This document shows positions 47,623-49,336 of a stretch of DNA of 49,336 nt, piece after piece. Source of the stretch: Lachnospiraceae bacterium (GTDB lineage Bacteria; Bacillota; Clostridia; Lachnospirales; Lachnospiraceae). The stretch spans positions 1-49,336 of the forward strand of contig JAILOQ010000088.1 of the NCBI GenBank assembly GCA_024690725.1, in the 5' to 3' direction. Made by a program: the position numbers and the translations under genes. Numbering within the stretch: the first letter of the stretch is position 1; each line of letters opens with the position of its first letter. The notes below the pieces were generated by a model. That model did not search any database. It worked only from the letters and a program-made list of their open reading frames with translations, and had not been told where the DNA came from.

Positions 47623-48635
47623 GAGCACAAACGATATAATCTTTTGCTGACGGAGCACCCCATCTTCCCGGGGAGGTTCGTCAGTCTTAATGTTACACGA
47701 TGCTGTAACTCTTCCGCTGCCTGGTCGTCGATCTTCTGGATCGATTCCCACAGCTCTTTTTTCTTTTTCAAGTCGTCTTCCGTCGGATCGATGCTCAGAA
47801 AAACACAGGTGATCGAGCAGATGATCTCCAGATAATCCAGCATATATTTTCTGCATACCGGTGAAGAATCGATCTCTTTGCTGTCATGATAGATCTGCGT
47901 CATGGTGTTTACGACCGTGATATATTGATCGATCTGACGGATCACATTTTCTTCCGCTACCGACTGCCCTTCGCGCCCGATATAGTAATAATACAGGTCG
48001 ATATCCTTATAACAGATCGTTTTGATATAAGGAAGGGGCTGGAATGCAAAGATATTATCCACATAAAACGTATGCTCGGGAAGCTTTAGCTTACACTCTC
48101 TGATCGCTTCCGTCCGGTAAATGATCGAATGCATCAGAATGTAATGATACTTTCTGATATGCTTGATATCATCCCAACCGAGCATGGTATCCTTCGGGAT
48201 CCCCTTTGGCTTCATAATGAACTTCCGCTTGGCATCCTTCTTGTCATACACGTAATTGGTCAGCAACATATCAAGCGAAATATTTCGACGGATTACTTCC
48301 TTCAGATAAGAAAGGACCGCATGCAAGCCTTCTTCGGAAAGGCGGTCATCGCTGTCAACAACCTTATAATACGTTCCCTTGGCTTCTTTGATACCAACAT
48401 TGATACAGGAACCGTGTCCTCCGTTTTCTTTGTGGATCACCCGGATAAAAGAAGGATGTTCTTTGACCAGGCGGTCTGCTATTTCGGCCGTTGCATCCTT
48501 AGATCCGTCATCGACAATGATGATATCCAAATCCTCTCCTCCGGGGAGTAAGGACGAAATGCAGCGCTCCAAATAGGCTTCGGAATTATAACTTGGTACG
48601 ATGATGCTCAAAATCTTTTTCATAGTCTCACTCAT
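47601..48635 (-). CDS. Glycosyltransferase family 2
   Basis: LSIIVPSYNSEAYLERCISSLL..DIIIVDDGSKDATAEIADR..KENGGHGSCINVGI. Confidence 0.92.
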   Translation of the reverse strand: MSETMKKILSIIVPSYNSEAYLERCISSLLPGGEDLDIIIVDDGSKDATAEIADRLVKEHPSFIRVIHKENGGHGSCINVGIKEAKGTYYKVVDSDDRLSEEGLHAVLSYLKEVIRRNISLDMLLTNYVYDKKDAKRKFIMKPKGIPKDTMLGWDDIKHIRKYHYILMHSIIYRTEAIRECKLKLPEHTFYVDNIFAFQPLPYIKTICYKDIDLYYYYIGREGQSVAEENVIRQIDQYITVVNTMTQIYHDSKEIDSSPVCRKYMLDYLEIICSITCVFLSIDPTEDDLKKKKELWESIQKIDDQAAEELQHRVTLRLTNLPGKMGCSVSKRLYRLCSGVLGLN

Positions 48636-48654
48636 TTATTTTCTGCGTAGCATA

Positions 48655-49320
48655 TTATTCGGTAACACAGGTCTCGCTCTCCGCTTCCGTCCGCTTTCTG
48701 TCCGCATAAAGGTTGCAGCAAAAACGGATCAGGGGATATAACAAAAGGCCACCGATCACATCGAGGATGGAATGCTGTTTTAAAAAGAGGGTCGAAAGGA
48801 TGATCCCCAAAGACATTCCGATCGCACACAGGCGAAATGCTTTCCTTTGAAACAAACGGCCCTGTGCTTCAAACACACAGACCAGGACGGCAACGGTATT
48901 ATACACATGGATGCTTGGAAACACATTCGTCGAGGTGTCTGTGTGATACAAAATTCGCACCGCCTGAGAAAAGAAGGTGTTTTCCACAACCAATGGTCGT
49001 AAGTACAGTTTTGTGGGAAGTACCGCCGAAATCGCCAAAAAGAAGGTCATGCCGAGACAAAGGTACAACCCGGTCTTTCGAAAGGCGGATTCGTCCGTAA
49101 AGAGCGCATATACGCAGATAAACGGGATCCAAAGAAACCATCCCAAGTAAAATACAATAAACTCCGGAACAAACGGGATCCTTTGATCCGCCATAAGTTC
49201 CGGAATGTAGTATTGCCGAACCTCACGTACTTCCAAATAATGAAAGACGATCACATAGATCACACCGTATAAAAGGATCGGCATTGCAATCTTCAGTTTT
49301 TGTTTTAACGTATCACTCAT
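48655..49320 (-). CDS. PAP2 superfamily membrane phosphatase-like protein
   Basis: STNVFPSIHVYNT ... STLFLKQHSILDVIGG matches C-terminal PAP2 motifs; multi-TM. Confidence 0.8.
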   Translation of the reverse strand: MSDTLKQKLKIAMPILLYGVIYVIVFHYLEVREVRQYYIPELMADQRIPFVPEFIVFYLGWFLWIPFICVYALFTDESAFRKTGLYLCLGMTFFLAISAVLPTKLYLRPLVVENTFFSQAVRILYHTDTSTNVFPSIHVYNTVAVLVCVFEAQGRLFQRKAFRLCAIGMSLGIILSTLFLKQHSILDVIGGLLLYPLIRFCCNLYADRKRTEAESETCVTE

Positions 49321-49336
49321 AAAGCATTACCCACAC

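Overview
This is a gene-dense, almost entirely plus-strand chromosomal window. From gene content and order it looks like an anaerobic Clostridia/Lachnospiraceae-type Firmicute; that is inference, and I ran no database search. Most of it is housekeeping or biosynthetic: an ABC transporter end, metH, ilvB-ilvN-ilvN'-ilvC, leuCD, ruvAB, zapA, U32 peptidase, FtsW/PBP pair, gerW-type genes, rpmB, fakA, recG, a type IIA topoisomerase pair, rsmD, coaD, pseudouridine synthases, recU, hisZ-hisG-hisB-hisIE, a radical-SAM pair with RNase G, dtd, lexA, and glycosyltransferase/PAP2 genes. I saw no rRNA, tRNA, CRISPR array, prophage or transposase. The strongest leads are: (1) a TTG-initiated protein with three 24-residue MshEN-like repeats at an exact 29-residue period, fused to a CheX-like domain that keeps an ExxN motif and followed directly by a lone CheY-like receiver; (2) a YneA-like LysM/TM gene divergent from lexA with three LexA-box-like palindromes, one inside the promoter spacer; (3) a HisIE protein carrying an N-terminal HisA/HisF-like barrel that appears to have lost both catalytic Asp residues; (4) intrinsic terminators placed just upstream of the metH, topoisomerase and RsuA-family start codons, the first two with possible competing antiterminator pairings; (5) in-frame minisatellites in linker segments of NusG-II-like, DUF2953-like and AI-2E-like proteins; (6) two divergent tandem acetolactate synthase regulatory subunits, with inverted repeats flanking the second.
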